Shown piece by piece: positions 37,090 to 46,068 of a stretch of 64,000 nucleotides of DNA (the stretch's first letter is position 1; the number at the start of each line of letters is the position of its first letter). This DNA is from Zwartia hollandica (GTDB lineage Bacteria > Pseudomonadota > Gammaproteobacteria > Burkholderiales > Burkholderiaceae_B). The stretch covers positions 1-64,000 of the forward strand of contig NZ_JAHXRI010000001.1 in NCBI RefSeq assembly GCF_019923725.1, read 5' to 3'. Both the position numbers and the translations under genes were made by a program. The notes beneath the pieces were generated by a model. It was not told where the DNA came from. It did not search any database and saw only the letters and a program-made list of their open reading frames with translations.

Positions 37090-37635
37090 ATGAAACTAAA
37101 AGCATTCATTGCCTCGATCAGTGCAGCGGTCTTGACTGCCTGTGGCAGCGTCGATGTAGAGCATTATTCACGTGAAAAACCTGAACTTGAGCTATCGACC
37201 TTTTTTAATGGAACGATTGATGCCTGGGGTATCTTTCAAAAGCGCAGCGGTGCAGTGGCGCGTCGGTTTCACGTGACGATCGAAGCCAGTTGGAAAAGTC
37301 CTGATGAGGGCGTGCTCGACGAGCGCTTTATTTACTCCGATGGCGAGACTCAGCGCCGAGTATGGCATCTCAAACGTCAATCTGATGGGACGTGGCAGGG
37401 CACGGCTGACGATGTGGTTGGCGTCGCCGTGGGCAAAGTTTCAGGAAATGCTTTGCGCTGGACATACGTCTTGCGCTTGCCGGTTGATGGTAAGGAGTAC
37501 CTCGTTGATTTTGATGATTGGATGTGGCAACTCGACGAACATTCCATGATGAATCGGTCGGTGATGTCAAAGTTTGGCGTGGATTTGGGCGAGGTGACTT
37601 TGTTCTTTAAGAAGCGCATACCGGGTGGGCAGTGA
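37090..37635 (+). CDS. DUF3833 family lipoprotein
   Basis: A 181-residue protein with a lipoprotein signal (AAVLTACGS, lipidated Cys at about residue 18) and a DUF3833 domain: FFNGTIDAWGIFQKRSG, LDERFIYSDG, WTYVLRLPVDGKEYLVDFDDWMW and LFFKKR at the end. These proteins are regularly encoded in the same operons as Cfa-like methyltransferase and DUF1365 and are presumed periplasmic, perhaps lipocalin-like. Starts 23 bases after the transporter; overlaps the next start by 4. Confidence 0.88.
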   Translation: MKLKAFIASISAAVLTACGSVDVEHYSREKPELELSTFFNGTIDAWGIFQKRSGAVARRFHVTIEASWKSPDEGVLDERFIYSDGETQRRVWHLKRQSDGTWQGTADDVVGVAVGKVSGNALRWTYVLRLPVDGKEYLVDFDDWMWQLDEHSMMNRSVMSKFGVDLGEVTLFFKKRIPGGQ

Positions 37636-38423
37636 TGCGAAATTTTTTGTCACCTTTAAATACGCCAATCCACCAGTGGTCTGAAAAAAGGGTTTGGATC
37701 GTTGGCGCATCAAGCGGTATTGGTCTAGCACTTGCCATGTCTCTGTTGGAAGCGGGAGCTTACGTGACGCTCTCGGCTAGGCGCGAGGCCGAGCTTTTAG
37801 CGTTCGCTTCAAAGTATCCACGCGCGACAGTGGTTGCTTTTGATTGTGCTGACCGGCAGATTTGGCCTGCAGCCTTAGGTTCGACCCTGGCGTCGATGGG
37901 GCATATTGACCTCGTGGTGCTGGGTGCTGCGCGCTACGACCCCATGAACAGCTGGGAAGTGAATGTCGAGCATGTCGAACAAAGCTTTGAACTGAACGTA
38001 GTAAGTGTCTATCGGGCGTTGGCGTGTCTGGTTCCTTATTTTTTAGAGCGTCAGTCGGGTGGCATTGCCTTTATCGCAAGTATTTCTGCATATACGGGCT
38101 TGCCTCGTGCCCTGGCTTATGGTGCAACCAAAGCGGCTTTAAATAACCTCGCAGAGACACTTTATTTTGAGCTTGCTCCCAAAGGTCTTAACGTTTATTT
38201 GATTAACCCTGGCTTTGTCGAAACGCCGATGACAGCCAAGAATGATTTTAAAATGCCAAGCCTGATATCACCTCAGAGGGCGGCGGCTCATATTGTTTCT
38301 GGGCTTGAGCGCGGAAAATTTGAAATTAGTTTCCCGGCTGGATTTGCTGGTTTTTTGCGCCTGCTGAGCCGCCTACCTTATCGGTTTCGGTTTCCACTAC
38401 TGCACAAAATGACGGGGCTATGA
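37632..38423 (+). CDS. Short-chain dehydrogenase/reductase
   Basis: A 263-residue classical SDR. Cofactor loop GASSGIGLAL (about residues 25-34), catalytic Ser in FIASISAYTG and the YGATK pair (Tyr and Lys) downstream; NPGFVETPMT closes the active site. The C-terminal tail (FRLLSRLPYRFRFPLLHKM-like) is hydrophobic and basic and may touch the membrane. In the lipid operon it probably reduces or oxidises an acyl-derived intermediate (inference). Confidence 0.9.
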   Translation: MMRNFLSPLNTPIHQWSEKRVWIVGASSGIGLALAMSLLEAGAYVTLSARREAELLAFASKYPRATVVAFDCADRQIWPAALGSTLASMGHIDLVVLGAARYDPMNSWEVNVEHVEQSFELNVVSVYRALACLVPYFLERQSGGIAFIASISAYTGLPRALAYGATKAALNNLAETLYFELAPKGLNVYLINPGFVETPMTAKNDFKMPSLISPQRAAAHIVSGLERGKFEISFPAGFAGFLRLLSRLPYRFRFPLLHKMTGL

Positions 38424-38875
38424 TGCTTGAGCAAACTAGAGAACAAATAGAGCGCTTTCAACGCATTGCACGATGGTTTGAACAGCTCGCGCCTGACTCA
38501 CTAACGAAGATCGAGTCTATCTACGCCAAGCATGCTCGATTTGTCGATCCGTTTAATGACCTGCAGGGGATCGAGTCTGTGCGACAGGTGTTTGAGCACA
38601 TGTTTAAGACTCTCGACGATTCACGATTTTTGGTCACACGTATTGCGTCGACAGGACCCCTCGGATTCATGACATGGACCTTTTCGTTTTCTTGTCGTGG
38701 GCGGGCACAGTCTATCGAAGGGTGCACGCAGTTTGAGTTGAATGACGAAGGCTTGATCACACTACACCTTGACTACTGGGATGCAGCCAAGCAGGTGTAT
38801 GAGCAGATTCCGATTTTAGGCAGTGTATTGAAAATGCTGAGACGAAAACTGAGCTTGCCAGCCACGGTTAAATAG
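38420..38875 (+). CDS. NTF2-like (SnoaL-type) protein, last gene of the lipid operon
   Basis: A 151-residue protein with an NTF2-like fold pattern: an N-terminal helix pair, KHARFVDPFNDLQGIESVRQVFEHMF, the strand MTWTFSFSCRG and the C-terminal strand GLITLHLDYWDAAKQVYEQIP. Such domains serve as small-molecule isomerases, cyclases or binding subunits. ATGA-type overlap with the SDR gene. The operon ends here, followed by the terminator of the convergent symporter. Confidence 0.85.
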   Translation: MMLEQTREQIERFQRIARWFEQLAPDSLTKIESIYAKHARFVDPFNDLQGIESVRQVFEHMFKTLDDSRFLVTRIASTGPLGFMTWTFSFSCRGRAQSIEGCTQFELNDEGLITLHLDYWDAAKQVYEQIPILGSVLKMLRRKLSLPATVK

Positions 38876-38877
38876 TC

Positions 38878-38906
38878 AAAAAAAATGCCCCCGAAGGGGC
38901 AAAAAA
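38878..38906 (-). terminator. Intrinsic terminator for the sodium symporter operon
   Basis: Stem TGCCCC/GGGGCA (38886-38891 with 38896-38901) around a CGAA loop (TTCG on the minus strand). Read on the minus strand it is followed by eight T residues, so it terminates the symporter transcript ending at 38955. On the plus strand the hairpin is followed by A residues, so it is not an efficient terminator for the lipid operon. Confidence 0.85.
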
Positions 38907-38954
38907 GCCGATTGAGCGCAGCAGTCTCGCACGGCGGGGGAAATATTCTCCTAA

Positions 38955-41072
38955 CTAGGCACGAATCGTTGGGTAACGCACGTGATCAACTAGGTCTTGG
39001 ATATCTTTGCGTGGCGCTGGTGTGACTAAGCTCACAAGAATGATCAGGGCAAAGCCAAGCGGTACACCGAATACACCTGCAGAAATCGGTAAGATCCCGT
39101 ACCAGAGCTCGATTGGCGAGGTGACACCAAACACACCGCGCAGCCAAGGCTGAGTCGTCACCATGTAGTAGAAGGTGATGCCAAGACCGCCAATCATGCC
39201 GGCTACAGCGCCCCACTGGTTCGCTCTCTTCCAGAAAATCCCTAAGGTCAGGGCGGGGAAGAACGCTGCTGCAGCAAAGGAGAACGCTGCAGACACCAGG
39301 AACAGAATGTCAGCAGGTTTCTGAGCCGCAACGTACGCCGCAGCAAGAGCAACCACGAGCAGTAGGATCTTCGAGATCAACACCCGACGTGCGGTAGGCG
39401 CATTTGGATTGATCATTTTGAAGTACAGGTCATGGGACAGCGCGTTGGCAATGGTCAACAGCAAGCCATCGGCAGTTGACAGTGCTGCAGCTAAACCGCC
39501 AGCGGCAACCATACCCGACACCACGTAAGGCAAGCCACCGATTTCAGGTGTGGCCAACACGATGATGTCTCCACCGATCCGCATTTCACCGAGCTGCAAG
39601 ATCCCGTCTTTGTTGACGTCAACCACTGACAACAAACCTGGATCCACCGAGCTCCACTGCGCAATCCAAGCGGGTAGCTTGTCAAAGGGCGTTCCGACCA
39701 AGACATGGAACACTTCGTATTTGACCAGAACTGCCAGAGCAGGTGCGGTGAAGTACAGCAAGAAGATGAAGAACAGTGACCACGTAACGGATTCACGCGC
39801 TTGTTTGACCGACGGTGTCGTGTAGTAACGCATCAGAATATGCGGTAATGCAGCCGTACCGACCATCAAACAAAAAATCAACGCTAGGAAGTTACGACGT
39901 GATGTGTCATAGGCCGCTTGTGCCTTGGCATCACCATTCGGATCTCCGGCAAACTGCGCAGCGTGGCGTGGCATTCCGGCCAGCGGAGCCGTTCTGGCAT
40001 TATTGGCATTACGATCCGCTGTGTACTTGGCGCGCGCAGCGGCCTCTGTGGCGGGAAGGGCAGCCAACGCATTCGTTGCAGCAGTGATGGCAGCTTTTGA
40101 TCCGTTCGCAGCTTTCAAGTCTGCCAAGGTTTTTTCTGCTGCTGCTTTGTCAGCAGCCATTGCGGCGGGGACATTCTTGAGTTTCGCTTCCGCTGCGTCA
40201 GCGCGCTGCTTAAAGATCGCGCGGACTTCAAGCTCTTTTGGATCCTTAATGAGCTCTGCTTCTTTTGCGGTTACCTTCTCAAGCTGATAGCCATAGATTG
40301 CCTGTGGAATTGGCACGCCTGTTTGTTTCACAGACAGCCACACCACGGGGATCATGTAAGCAATAATCAGAATGATGTACTGAGCGACCTGTGTCCAGGT
40401 CACCGCGCGCATACCACCTAAAAATGAGCAAACCAAGATGCCGCCCAGACCCAAGAAAATACCGATCTCAAACGGTACGCCGGACAAGCGCGTGGTGATG
40501 AGGCCTACGCCGTAAATCTGCGCAACCACGTACGTGAAGGAGCACAGAATCGCAGCGATGATTCCCAGCAGACGTGGCAGGTTGCCGTCGTAGCGAGCAC
40601 CCAGAAAGTCAGGAATCGTGAACTGACCGAACTTACGCAGGTAAGGTGCCAGGAACAGAGCCACTAAACAGTAGCCACCGGTCCAACCCATAATAAAGGC
40701 AAGACCTGAATAGCCAGTCAAATACAGGGTGCCGGCCATACCGATAAACGAAGCGGCCGACATCCAGTCGGCGCCCGTCGCCATGCCGTTATACATCGCG
40801 GGGACACGTCGCCCAGCGACGTAATACTCCGCCGCATCGTTTGTACGGCTCATCACACCAATGCCGGCGTAGAGCAGAACCGTTGCGCCTAGAAAGATAT
40901 ATCCGATCCAGGCACGCGTTAGGCCCATTTGTTCAGCAATCGCCAACACGATTACGAAAGCAAGGAAGCCGCCGGTATACCAGGTGTAGACCTTGTTTAA
41001 AGATTTTTTAAAAGCTGCATTCGTCGTGTTTGACGAAAACATGCCGCCTTCATCAGGTGTCATTCCGGCCAT
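38955..41072 (-). CDS. Sodium:solute symporter large subunit, VC_2705 type
   Basis: A 705-residue SSS-family transporter related to acetate permease ActP, importing small carboxylates with Na+. Core motifs: AAEYYVAGRRVPAMYNGMATGADWMSA-type segment, FTIPDFLGARY, GGMRAVTWTQVAQYI and GLAAALSTADGLLL. Two unusual parts: an Ala/Lys-rich, probably coiled-coil insertion between membrane helices (about residues 265-385), and an EF-hand-like loop DVNKDGILQLGE (near residue 500) in an extramembrane loop. An AGGAGG ribosome binding site at 41084-41079, inside the end of the small-subunit gene, fixes the ATG at 41072 rather than the longer frame. Pairs with the DUF4212 subunit upstream. Confidence 0.93.
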   Translation of the reverse strand: MAGMTPDEGGMFSSNTTNAAFKKSLNKVYTWYTGGFLAFVIVLAIAEQMGLTRAWIGYIFLGATVLLYAGIGVMSRTNDAAEYYVAGRRVPAMYNGMATGADWMSAASFIGMAGTLYLTGYSGLAFIMGWTGGYCLVALFLAPYLRKFGQFTIPDFLGARYDGNLPRLLGIIAAILCSFTYVVAQIYGVGLITTRLSGVPFEIGIFLGLGGILVCSFLGGMRAVTWTQVAQYIILIIAYMIPVVWLSVKQTGVPIPQAIYGYQLEKVTAKEAELIKDPKELEVRAIFKQRADAAEAKLKNVPAAMAADKAAAEKTLADLKAANGSKAAITAATNALAALPATEAAARAKYTADRNANNARTAPLAGMPRHAAQFAGDPNGDAKAQAAYDTSRRNFLALIFCLMVGTAALPHILMRYYTTPSVKQARESVTWSLFFIFLLYFTAPALAVLVKYEVFHVLVGTPFDKLPAWIAQWSSVDPGLLSVVDVNKDGILQLGEMRIGGDIIVLATPEIGGLPYVVSGMVAAGGLAAALSTADGLLLTIANALSHDLYFKMINPNAPTARRVLISKILLLVVALAAAYVAAQKPADILFLVSAAFSFAAAAFFPALTLGIFWKRANQWGAVAGMIGGLGITFYYMVTTQPWLRGVFGVTSPIELWYGILPISAGVFGVPLGFALIILVSLVTPAPRKDIQDLVDHVRYPTIRA

Positions 41073-41073
41073 G

Positions 41074-41337
41074 TTATTCCTCCTCTTCTTCGTCAACGCC
41101 GTGTTCGACGTCGAGCTTGTTCATGTATCGAGCGTAATACCAAATAATCAAGCAATAGACTATCAGGGAACCTTGAGCGCCCATCCAGAAACTGAATGGC
41201 CAACCAAAGAAGTTGAAGCTAAGGTCGCGAGCGAAATAGCTCACAACAAAAGTGACAACAAACCAGATGCCCAGCAAAATCGCTGTGACATTTAGGTTTT
41301 TTTGCCAGTACGTCCGATGTTTTTCGGTTAGTTGCAC
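41074..41337 (-). CDS. DUF4212 symporter small subunit
   Basis: An 87-residue protein with two hydrophobic helices (LLGIWFVVTFVVSYFAR and GSLIVYCLIIWYYARYM), the motif HRTYWQKNLN at the N-terminus and a poly-Glu tail. It is the small subunit always paired with VC_2705-type symporters. It starts with GTG at 41337, preceded by a strong AGGAGG site 7 bases upstream. Its stop lies just upstream of the large-subunit ATG, so the two are co-translated. Confidence 0.93.
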   Translation of the reverse strand: MQLTEKHRTYWQKNLNVTAILLGIWFVVTFVVSYFARDLSFNFFGWPFSFWMGAQGSLIVYCLIIWYYARYMNKLDVEHGVDEEEEE

Positions 41338-41487
41338 AATAATGCCTCCTCATCGTTTCGGGCCAGGTCCCCCTGGTTCCATTGATAACACTGGGTGATA
41401 CAAAACTTCATTACTATTTCTTAAAACAAACACTACAGAACTACAAACAAGATCTTCAACGTACCCTGGCTGTTGATGCTGTTACGC

Positions 41488-42054
41488 CTAGACAGCCAAG
41501 CCTGTTTCACGCTCAAGCTGAGCCGCAAATTTTGGCTCAAAACCTTTCAAATGCTTAATAATTTTTGTGGTCTCGTCAGGTGCCTGGCGATCCATGTGCA
41601 CCCGGCCCAGTTGATACCAAGCATAGGGGCTCATGGGCTGTAGTTGGGTGTTGCGCTCCAGGGCTTGAACGGCTTCGTCGAGCCTTCCTTGTTGTATCAG
41701 TGAGAGTCCGAGGCCGTACCAGGCTTGATCGAGCTGCTCATTGAGCGCTAAGGCTCGCCGAAACGCAGTCTCGGCCTCGACGGGGTGCTCTAGTTCCTGC
41801 TGCAAGAATCCCAAATTAAACCAAGCGTAGGCGGGCGCATTGTGTTGTTTGACGAGAGTCTCGTAGACAGCGACTGCACCTTTTTTATCACCAAGCTCTG
41901 CTTTGAGGTGGGCGAGACTACCCATTGCGTAGTTATCATTTGGATACGCTTGCAGCATCTCTTCAAACACGGCAACCGCGCGCGTGCGCTGACCGAGAAC
42001 GATCCAGATGATCGCGTGCCATTTGCGCAGCATCCAGTCAACATTAAACTTCAT
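41488..42054 (-). CDS. TPR-repeat protein
   Basis: A 188-residue protein built of tetratricopeptide repeats (AVFEEMLQAYPNDNYAMGSL, AVYETLVKQHNAPAYAWFNLG, AFRRALALNEQLDQAWYGLG, ALERNTQLQPMSPYAWYQLG), so probably a protein-protein adaptor. The ATG at 42054 overlaps the stop of the small membrane protein gene (ATGA) and is preferred to a TTG two codons earlier. Partner unknown; the coupled membrane protein is the obvious candidate. Confidence 0.85.
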   Translation of the reverse strand: MKFNVDWMLRKWHAIIWIVLGQRTRAVAVFEEMLQAYPNDNYAMGSLAHLKAELGDKKGAVAVYETLVKQHNAPAYAWFNLGFLQQELEHPVEAETAFRRALALNEQLDQAWYGLGLSLIQQGRLDEAVQALERNTQLQPMSPYAWYQLGRVHMDRQAPDETTKIIKHLKGFEPKFAAQLERETGLAV

Positions 42055-42347
42055 TTGCAACCCACCATACCGACAGATACACAGTGTTCAATTTTGGCGA
42101 CCGTTACGGCCAGATAAAGTATGGCGACAATACAAAACGCAACAAAAGCGTGGTGTCGTTTCGCGATCTGTTTCGGCGCGATGAGTGCCGCGATGTAGGT
42201 CCACGGCTTGTTGACGACGACAAACAGCTGATAGAACATATTGGTGTCGCGTTTAGCGCCAGCAAGAATAAAAAGAAGACCCTGCCCGAGCAAGGCGAGA
42301 ATGCCGATGTAGAGCAACAACTGCGCCGCGTTCAAAAAAAGCAACAA
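42051..42347 (-). CDS. Small membrane protein of unknown function
   Basis: About 98 residues with two or three hydrophobic segments (LLLYIGILALLGQGLLFILAG, VAFCIVAILYLAVTVAKI) and a central VNKPWTYIAALIAP. Not recognised, though the AKRDTNMFYQLF segment looks conserved in style. The frame opens with a TTG at 42347, seven bases after GGAG. An ATG at 42359 lies in another frame, and removing one T from the run of seven Ts between them would join it, giving METQVVAFLNAAQ; the true start or a homopolymer error is unresolved. Translationally coupled to the TPR gene. Confidence 0.65.
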   Translation of the reverse strand: MLLFLNAAQLLLYIGILALLGQGLLFILAGAKRDTNMFYQLFVVVNKPWTYIAALIAPKQIAKRHHAFVAFCIVAILYLAVTVAKIEHCVSVGMVGCK

Positions 42348-42559
42348 CCTGAGTCTCCATCCGCATGATTTTTACCTTCGAGTTTAGAAGGTGTTTTTAT
42401 GCTGGTATTTAATTGCTCGCACTTTAAGAGAGCTAACTGACAGGTATCTGACAAACCGACAAAGCTAGTGAAACTCCCGATTAACAGAGTTGATAGGTGT
42501 TCAAGGCATGAATAATTTTGCAGTGCAGCAAATTTATCTGTGCAGACCGCCTCCAGACG

Positions 42560-44029
42560 CTAAGCAACGGCCAGAAAGTGAATCTCGATTCGTGCACCGG
42601 AATCATAAGGCGCCTTTTGCTTGGAGTCCGTGATTAAGATCTTGGCATGGTGTCTGATTGCTATTTCTCGAACAATCGCCAAGCCCAGCCCACTTCCCTC
42701 GGCTTTCGAGCCGAGTACCCTGTAGAAGCGGTCGAAGACGCGTTCCCTCTCCTCGGCGGGTATTCCAGGTCCTGAGTCCTCCACAGCGAGGACAACCTGA
42801 CGGCCTTGGCTTGTAATGCTCACAGTGATTCGTCCAGGTGATGGCGTATAACGCAGCGCGTTATCAATCAGATTATTGATTGCTTCGCCAAGGAGAATAC
42901 TTTGGCCCCGAACCATCACCGGTGAATCCGTGCCTTCAAAGCCTAGGTCGATCCCGTCCTCAATCGCAGTGTCGACCCAGCGCAGTGTTTGCTCTTTTGC
43001 AAGTTCGGCGAGATTGATGGGCGGCATCGCAATCGAGTTTGGGTTCTCTGCGTTGGCCATCAACAAAAGCTGGTTGACCAGACGAGTGGCGCGAGCCGTA
43101 CCCGCGATAATTTGCTCGAGACTGACCTGCGTGTCTCCCGCAGGGGCATTGCGCATAGCGAGTTCGGCTTGAGTACGTAGGCCAGCAAGAGGAGTCTTTA
43201 ATTGGTGGGCGGCGTCAGCGACGAAGCGTCGCTGAGCAAGCATGGTTGAATCAAGACGCGTTAACAAATCGTTCATTGCGATAATCAGTGGTCCGATCTC
43301 ACTTGGGGCGACTCGTACATCAATGGGAGACAGGTCGTCAGGTCGGCGTGCACGCAGGCGTTGTTGCAGCGCGTTTAGGGGGGCAACACCGCGAGATAGT
43401 CCAAACCAAACGAGAAGCACTGCAATGGGCAGCACAACAAACTGAGGAATGATTACACCCTTGATGATATTGTTGGCGAGCTCTGTACGGCGATCCATGG
43501 ACTCGGCAGCGACAAGCAGGATGGGTGTGGTGCTTCGTGTGCTGAGGTTAGTCCAGAGATAGGCTAGTCGAATTTCAAAGTCATGTAGGGTTTGTGTTTC
43601 GTAGTAGACGGTATTTATCTGTGTAGATGCCTTCAGTTCTGGAGTAGGTAAGTCACCATCCCCGCCAATCAAGTCACCCTGAGGGTTTATTGCTTTCCAA
43701 AAAATGCCGTCCTGCTCTCTGGTGCGCAGAGCGAGACGGGCGGAGGCAGACATGCGTAACGAAATAGTCCCGTGGTCTGTTTCTACCTGTTGCTCCAGCA
43801 CCTGCAGTGCGTTGGCTAATGTATGGTCGTAGGGGACATTTGCAAGGTTTTGTGCCACGACGTAGGTAATGGCAATACTCATGGGCCAAAGCAAAAATAA
43901 AGGTGCGAGCATCCAGTCGAGTATTTCACTTAGGAGTGAGCGCCGTGCGGGGGCAATACTTGCGGTGTCTGAACTGGCCCGAAGCACCTCGAGCGCTTCA
44001 GGATTGCCGCTAAGGTTTTGGCTTGTCAC
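42560..44029 (-). CDS. TctE-like sensor histidine kinase
   Basis: A 489-residue inner-membrane histidine kinase. Two membrane helices (about residues 38-60 and 190-212) enclose a periplasmic 2CSK_N-type sensor domain ([16 protein letters not shown]). The HAMP region is followed by the phosphoacceptor H box [15 protein letters not shown], then N box [12 protein letters not shown]1 VEDSGPGIP and G2 [11 protein letters not shown]. This layout matches TctE, which senses tricarboxylates and controls Bug/TTT uptake. It starts with GTG overlapping the response regulator stop (GTGA). Possible targets include the Bug receptor genes here or elsewhere. Confidence 0.92.
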   Translation of the reverse strand: MTSQNLSGNPEALEVLRASSDTASIAPARRSLLSEILDWMLAPLFLLWPMSIAITYVVAQNLANVPYDHTLANALQVLEQQVETDHGTISLRMSASARLALRTREQDGIFWKAINPQGDLIGGDGDLPTPELKASTQINTVYYETQTLHDFEIRLAYLWTNLSTRSTTPILLVAAESMDRRTELANNIIKGVIIPQFVVLPIAVLLVWFGLSRGVAPLNALQQRLRARRPDDLSPIDVRVAPSEIGPLIIAMNDLLTRLDSTMLAQRRFVADAAHQLKTPLAGLRTQAELAMRNAPAGDTQVSLEQIIAGTARATRLVNQLLLMANAENPNSIAMPPINLAELAKEQTLRWVDTAIEDGIDLGFEGTDSPVMVRGQSILLGEAINNLIDNALRYTPSPGRITVSITSQGRQVVLAVEDSGPGIPAEERERVFDRFYRVLGSKAEGSGLGLAIVREIAIRHHAKILITDSKQKAPYDSGARIEIHFLAVA

Positions 44030-44703
44030 GAAGCTGCCGTTTCACGCTCAAGGCAGTAGCCGAGGCCTCGGACGGTAGCAATTTTGACTCCGCTCGGTTC
44101 AAGCTTTTTACGGAGGCGATGCACATACACCTCGATGGCGTTTGAACTCACCTCGTCGCCCCATTCGCAGAGATGGTCAACGATTTGCGATTTACTGACC
44201 ATTCGACCAGTGCGTGTCAACAAAATTTCAAGCAAGCTGACCTCGCGCGCGGAAAGCTCAAGCGCTTGTTGATCGACAGAAGCGACTCGTCCGGTTTGGT
44301 CGAACTCTAACCGACCATGTTTAAGAATTGTTCCACCACCTCCTGCTCCTCGTCTAGCGAGCGCTCGAACGCGTGCTTCGAGCTCAGAGAGAGAGAACGG
44401 CTTGGCCATATAGTCATCGGCGCCTCGGTCGAGCCCTCGCACGCGTTCTTCGATACTGTCAGCCGCCGTCAGAATGAGTACCGGAAGGTGGGAGTTACGT
44501 GCACGTAGTTTGGTGAGCACCTCGATACCCGACATGCGCGGCAGTCCGAGGTCCAAGATGAGTAGGTCAAACTCTTGAGAGGAAAGCGCAGAATCGGCTG
44601 CGACACCGTCACTTACCGCATTCACGGCATACCCGTTCTGACGTAAGGATCTCGTCAAGCCGTCTGCCAAGATGCTGTCGTCTTCGGCGATTAAGATTCT
44701 CAT
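44026..44703 (-). CDS. TctD/OmpR-family response regulator
   Basis: A 225-residue regulator with a receiver domain ([16 protein letters not shown]; phosphorylated Asp in [13 protein letters not shown]; Lys in YMAKPFS) and a winged-helix Trans_reg_C domain ([37 protein letters not shown]). The ATG at 44703 gives the usual MRILIAEDD start; the longer frame is rejected. First gene of a two-gene operon with the kinase, divergent from recA across a 243-base gap. Confidence 0.94.
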   Translation of the reverse strand: MRILIAEDDSILADGLTRSLRQNGYAVNAVSDGVAADSALSSQEFDLLILDLGLPRMSGIEVLTKLRARNSHLPVLILTAADSIEERVRGLDRGADDYMAKPFSLSELEARVRALARRGAGGGGTILKHGRLEFDQTGRVASVDQQALELSAREVSLLEILLTRTGRMVSKSQIVDHLCEWGDEVSSNAIEVYVHRLRKKLEPSGVKIATVRGLGYCLERETAAS

Positions 44704-44828
44704 TGTGCGATTTGTCTTATTGGAAACCAATTGTCCCGTGTTTATTCTTGCACGATGGCAATGTAAATCCGACAATCCTAAGTCGAGTTAAGGGTAAGTA
44801 CTTAGTTTGGAAAACGGATAGATAAGTA

Positions 44829-44856
44829 TTGACACTGTTTATTTGTACAGTACAAT
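44829..44856 (+). promoter_or_regulatory. recA promoter
   Basis: -35 TTGACA at 44829-44834, 16-base spacer, -10 TACAAT at 44851-44856, about 90 bases before the recA ATG. Both elements are near consensus for the housekeeping sigma factor, and the LexA box fills the spacer exactly. Confidence 0.85.
44835..44850 (+). promoter_or_regulatory. LexA box (SOS operator) of recA
   Basis: CTGTTTATTTGTACAG fits the gamma/beta-proteobacterial SOS consensus CTGT-N8-ACAG perfectly and occupies the whole spacer between -35 and -10, so LexA would block RNA polymerase. It implies SOS induction of recA and the overlapping recX. Confidence 0.92.
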
Positions 44857-44946
44857 CCAATGTAATAATTTTAACCAGCCTAGAGCGCAACACCAAAGGC
44901 GCTCATGTTTGCCCAGTTTGTATTCACCGTTACCAAGGATCCAGTC

Positions 44947-46068
44947 ATGGACGACAAATCACTCAAGTCCGGCTCAGCCGAAAAAGGCAAAGCTCTTGCG
45001 GCTGCACTTTCCCAGATCGAAAAGCAGTTCGGCAAAGGCTCGATCATGCGCTATGGCGACAATGAGGTCGAACACGACATTCAGGTGGTGTCCACCGGAT
45101 CGTTGGGTCTAGACATTGCATTGGGCGTGGGCGGGCTCCCAAGAGGGCGAGTCGTCGAGATCTATGGACCGGAGTCGTCAGGTAAGACGACCCTCACCCT
45201 GCAAGTGATCGCAGAAATGCAGAAAGTGGGTGGCACGTGCGCCTTTATTGATGCCGAGCACGCTTTGGATGTGCAGTACGCATCAAAGCTTGGCGTCAAT
45301 CTAACCGACCTGTTGATCTCTCAGCCCGATACGGGCGAGCAAGCGCTCGAGATCACAGACGCATTGGTTCGGTCTAGCTCGGTCGACCTCATTGTGATCG
45401 ACTCTGTCGCTGCTTTAGTGCCAAAAGCAGAGATAGAAGGTGAGATGGGTGATTCGTTGCCAGGCCTACAGGCGCGTTTGATGAGTCAGGCCTTACGTAA
45501 GCTCACTGCCAGCATTAAGCGGACGAATTGCATGGTCATCTTTATTAACCAAATCCGCATGAAAATTGGCGTGATGTTCGGTAACCCAGAAACGACAACC
45601 GGTGGAAACGCCCTAAAGTTCTATTCTTCGGTACGTTTAGACATCCGTCGTATTGGTGCCATTAAAAAAGGTGAGGAGGTTGTTGGTAATGAAACCCGCG
45701 TAAAGGTCGTCAAGAACAAGATTGCGCCGCCATTCAAGCAGGCCGAGTTCGACATTATGTACGGCGCTGGTATTTCCCGTGAAGGTGAAATCATTGATCT
45801 AGGCGTGACTGCGGGCATTGTGGACAAGGCCGGTGCTTGGTTCAGTTACAACGGCGAGCGAATTGGTCAGGGTAAAGATAATGTGCGCGAGTATTTGCGC
45901 GAGCATCCAGCCATGGCGATCGATATTGAAAACCGTGTGCGGGAAAAGTTAGGCGTGGTGCCTCGCACACCGGCAGTTGGATCCGTCCCTGCAGCGGCTC
46001 CGAAAGGCGCCGCCGGCAAAGCAACCAAAATCGCGGCTGCTGAGCCAGACAGCGAGGATGATATCTAA
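44947..46068 (+). CDS. recA: Recombinase RecA
   Basis: A 373-residue RecA: ATP-dependent strand exchange in recombinational repair and the co-protease that triggers LexA self-cleavage. Walker [11 protein letters not shown], Walker B region [21 protein letters not shown]-binding loop L2 near [16 protein letters not shown], and an acidic C-terminus (AEPDSEDDI). The ATG at 44947 (MDDKSLKSG) has AAGGA at proper spacing and matches family N-termini; the upstream in-frame ATG at 44905 is rejected. Controlled by the LexA box at 44835. Its end overlaps recX. Confidence 0.99.
   Translation: MDDKSLKSGSAEKGKALAAALSQIEKQFGKGSIMRYGDNEVEHDIQVVSTGSLGLDIALGVGGLPRGRVVEIYGPESSGKTTLTLQVIAEMQKVGGTCAFIDAEHALDVQYASKLGVNLTDLLISQPDTGEQALEITDALVRSSSVDLIVIDSVAALVPKAEIEGEMGDSLPGLQARLMSQALRKLTASIKRTNCMVIFINQIRMKIGVMFGNPETTTGGNALKFYSSVRLDIRRIGAIKKGEEVVGNETRVKVVKNKIAPPFKQAEFDIMYGAGISREGEIIDLGVTAGIVDKAGAWFSYNGERIGQGKDNVREYLREHPAMAIDIENRVREKLGVVPRTPAVGSVPAAAPKGAAGKATKIAAAEPDSEDDI

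Noticed and set aside
38886-38901. Terminator of the lipid operon on the plus strand
   Set aside because: On the plus strand the hairpin is followed by A residues; the T-tract is on the minus strand, so it belongs to the symporter operon.
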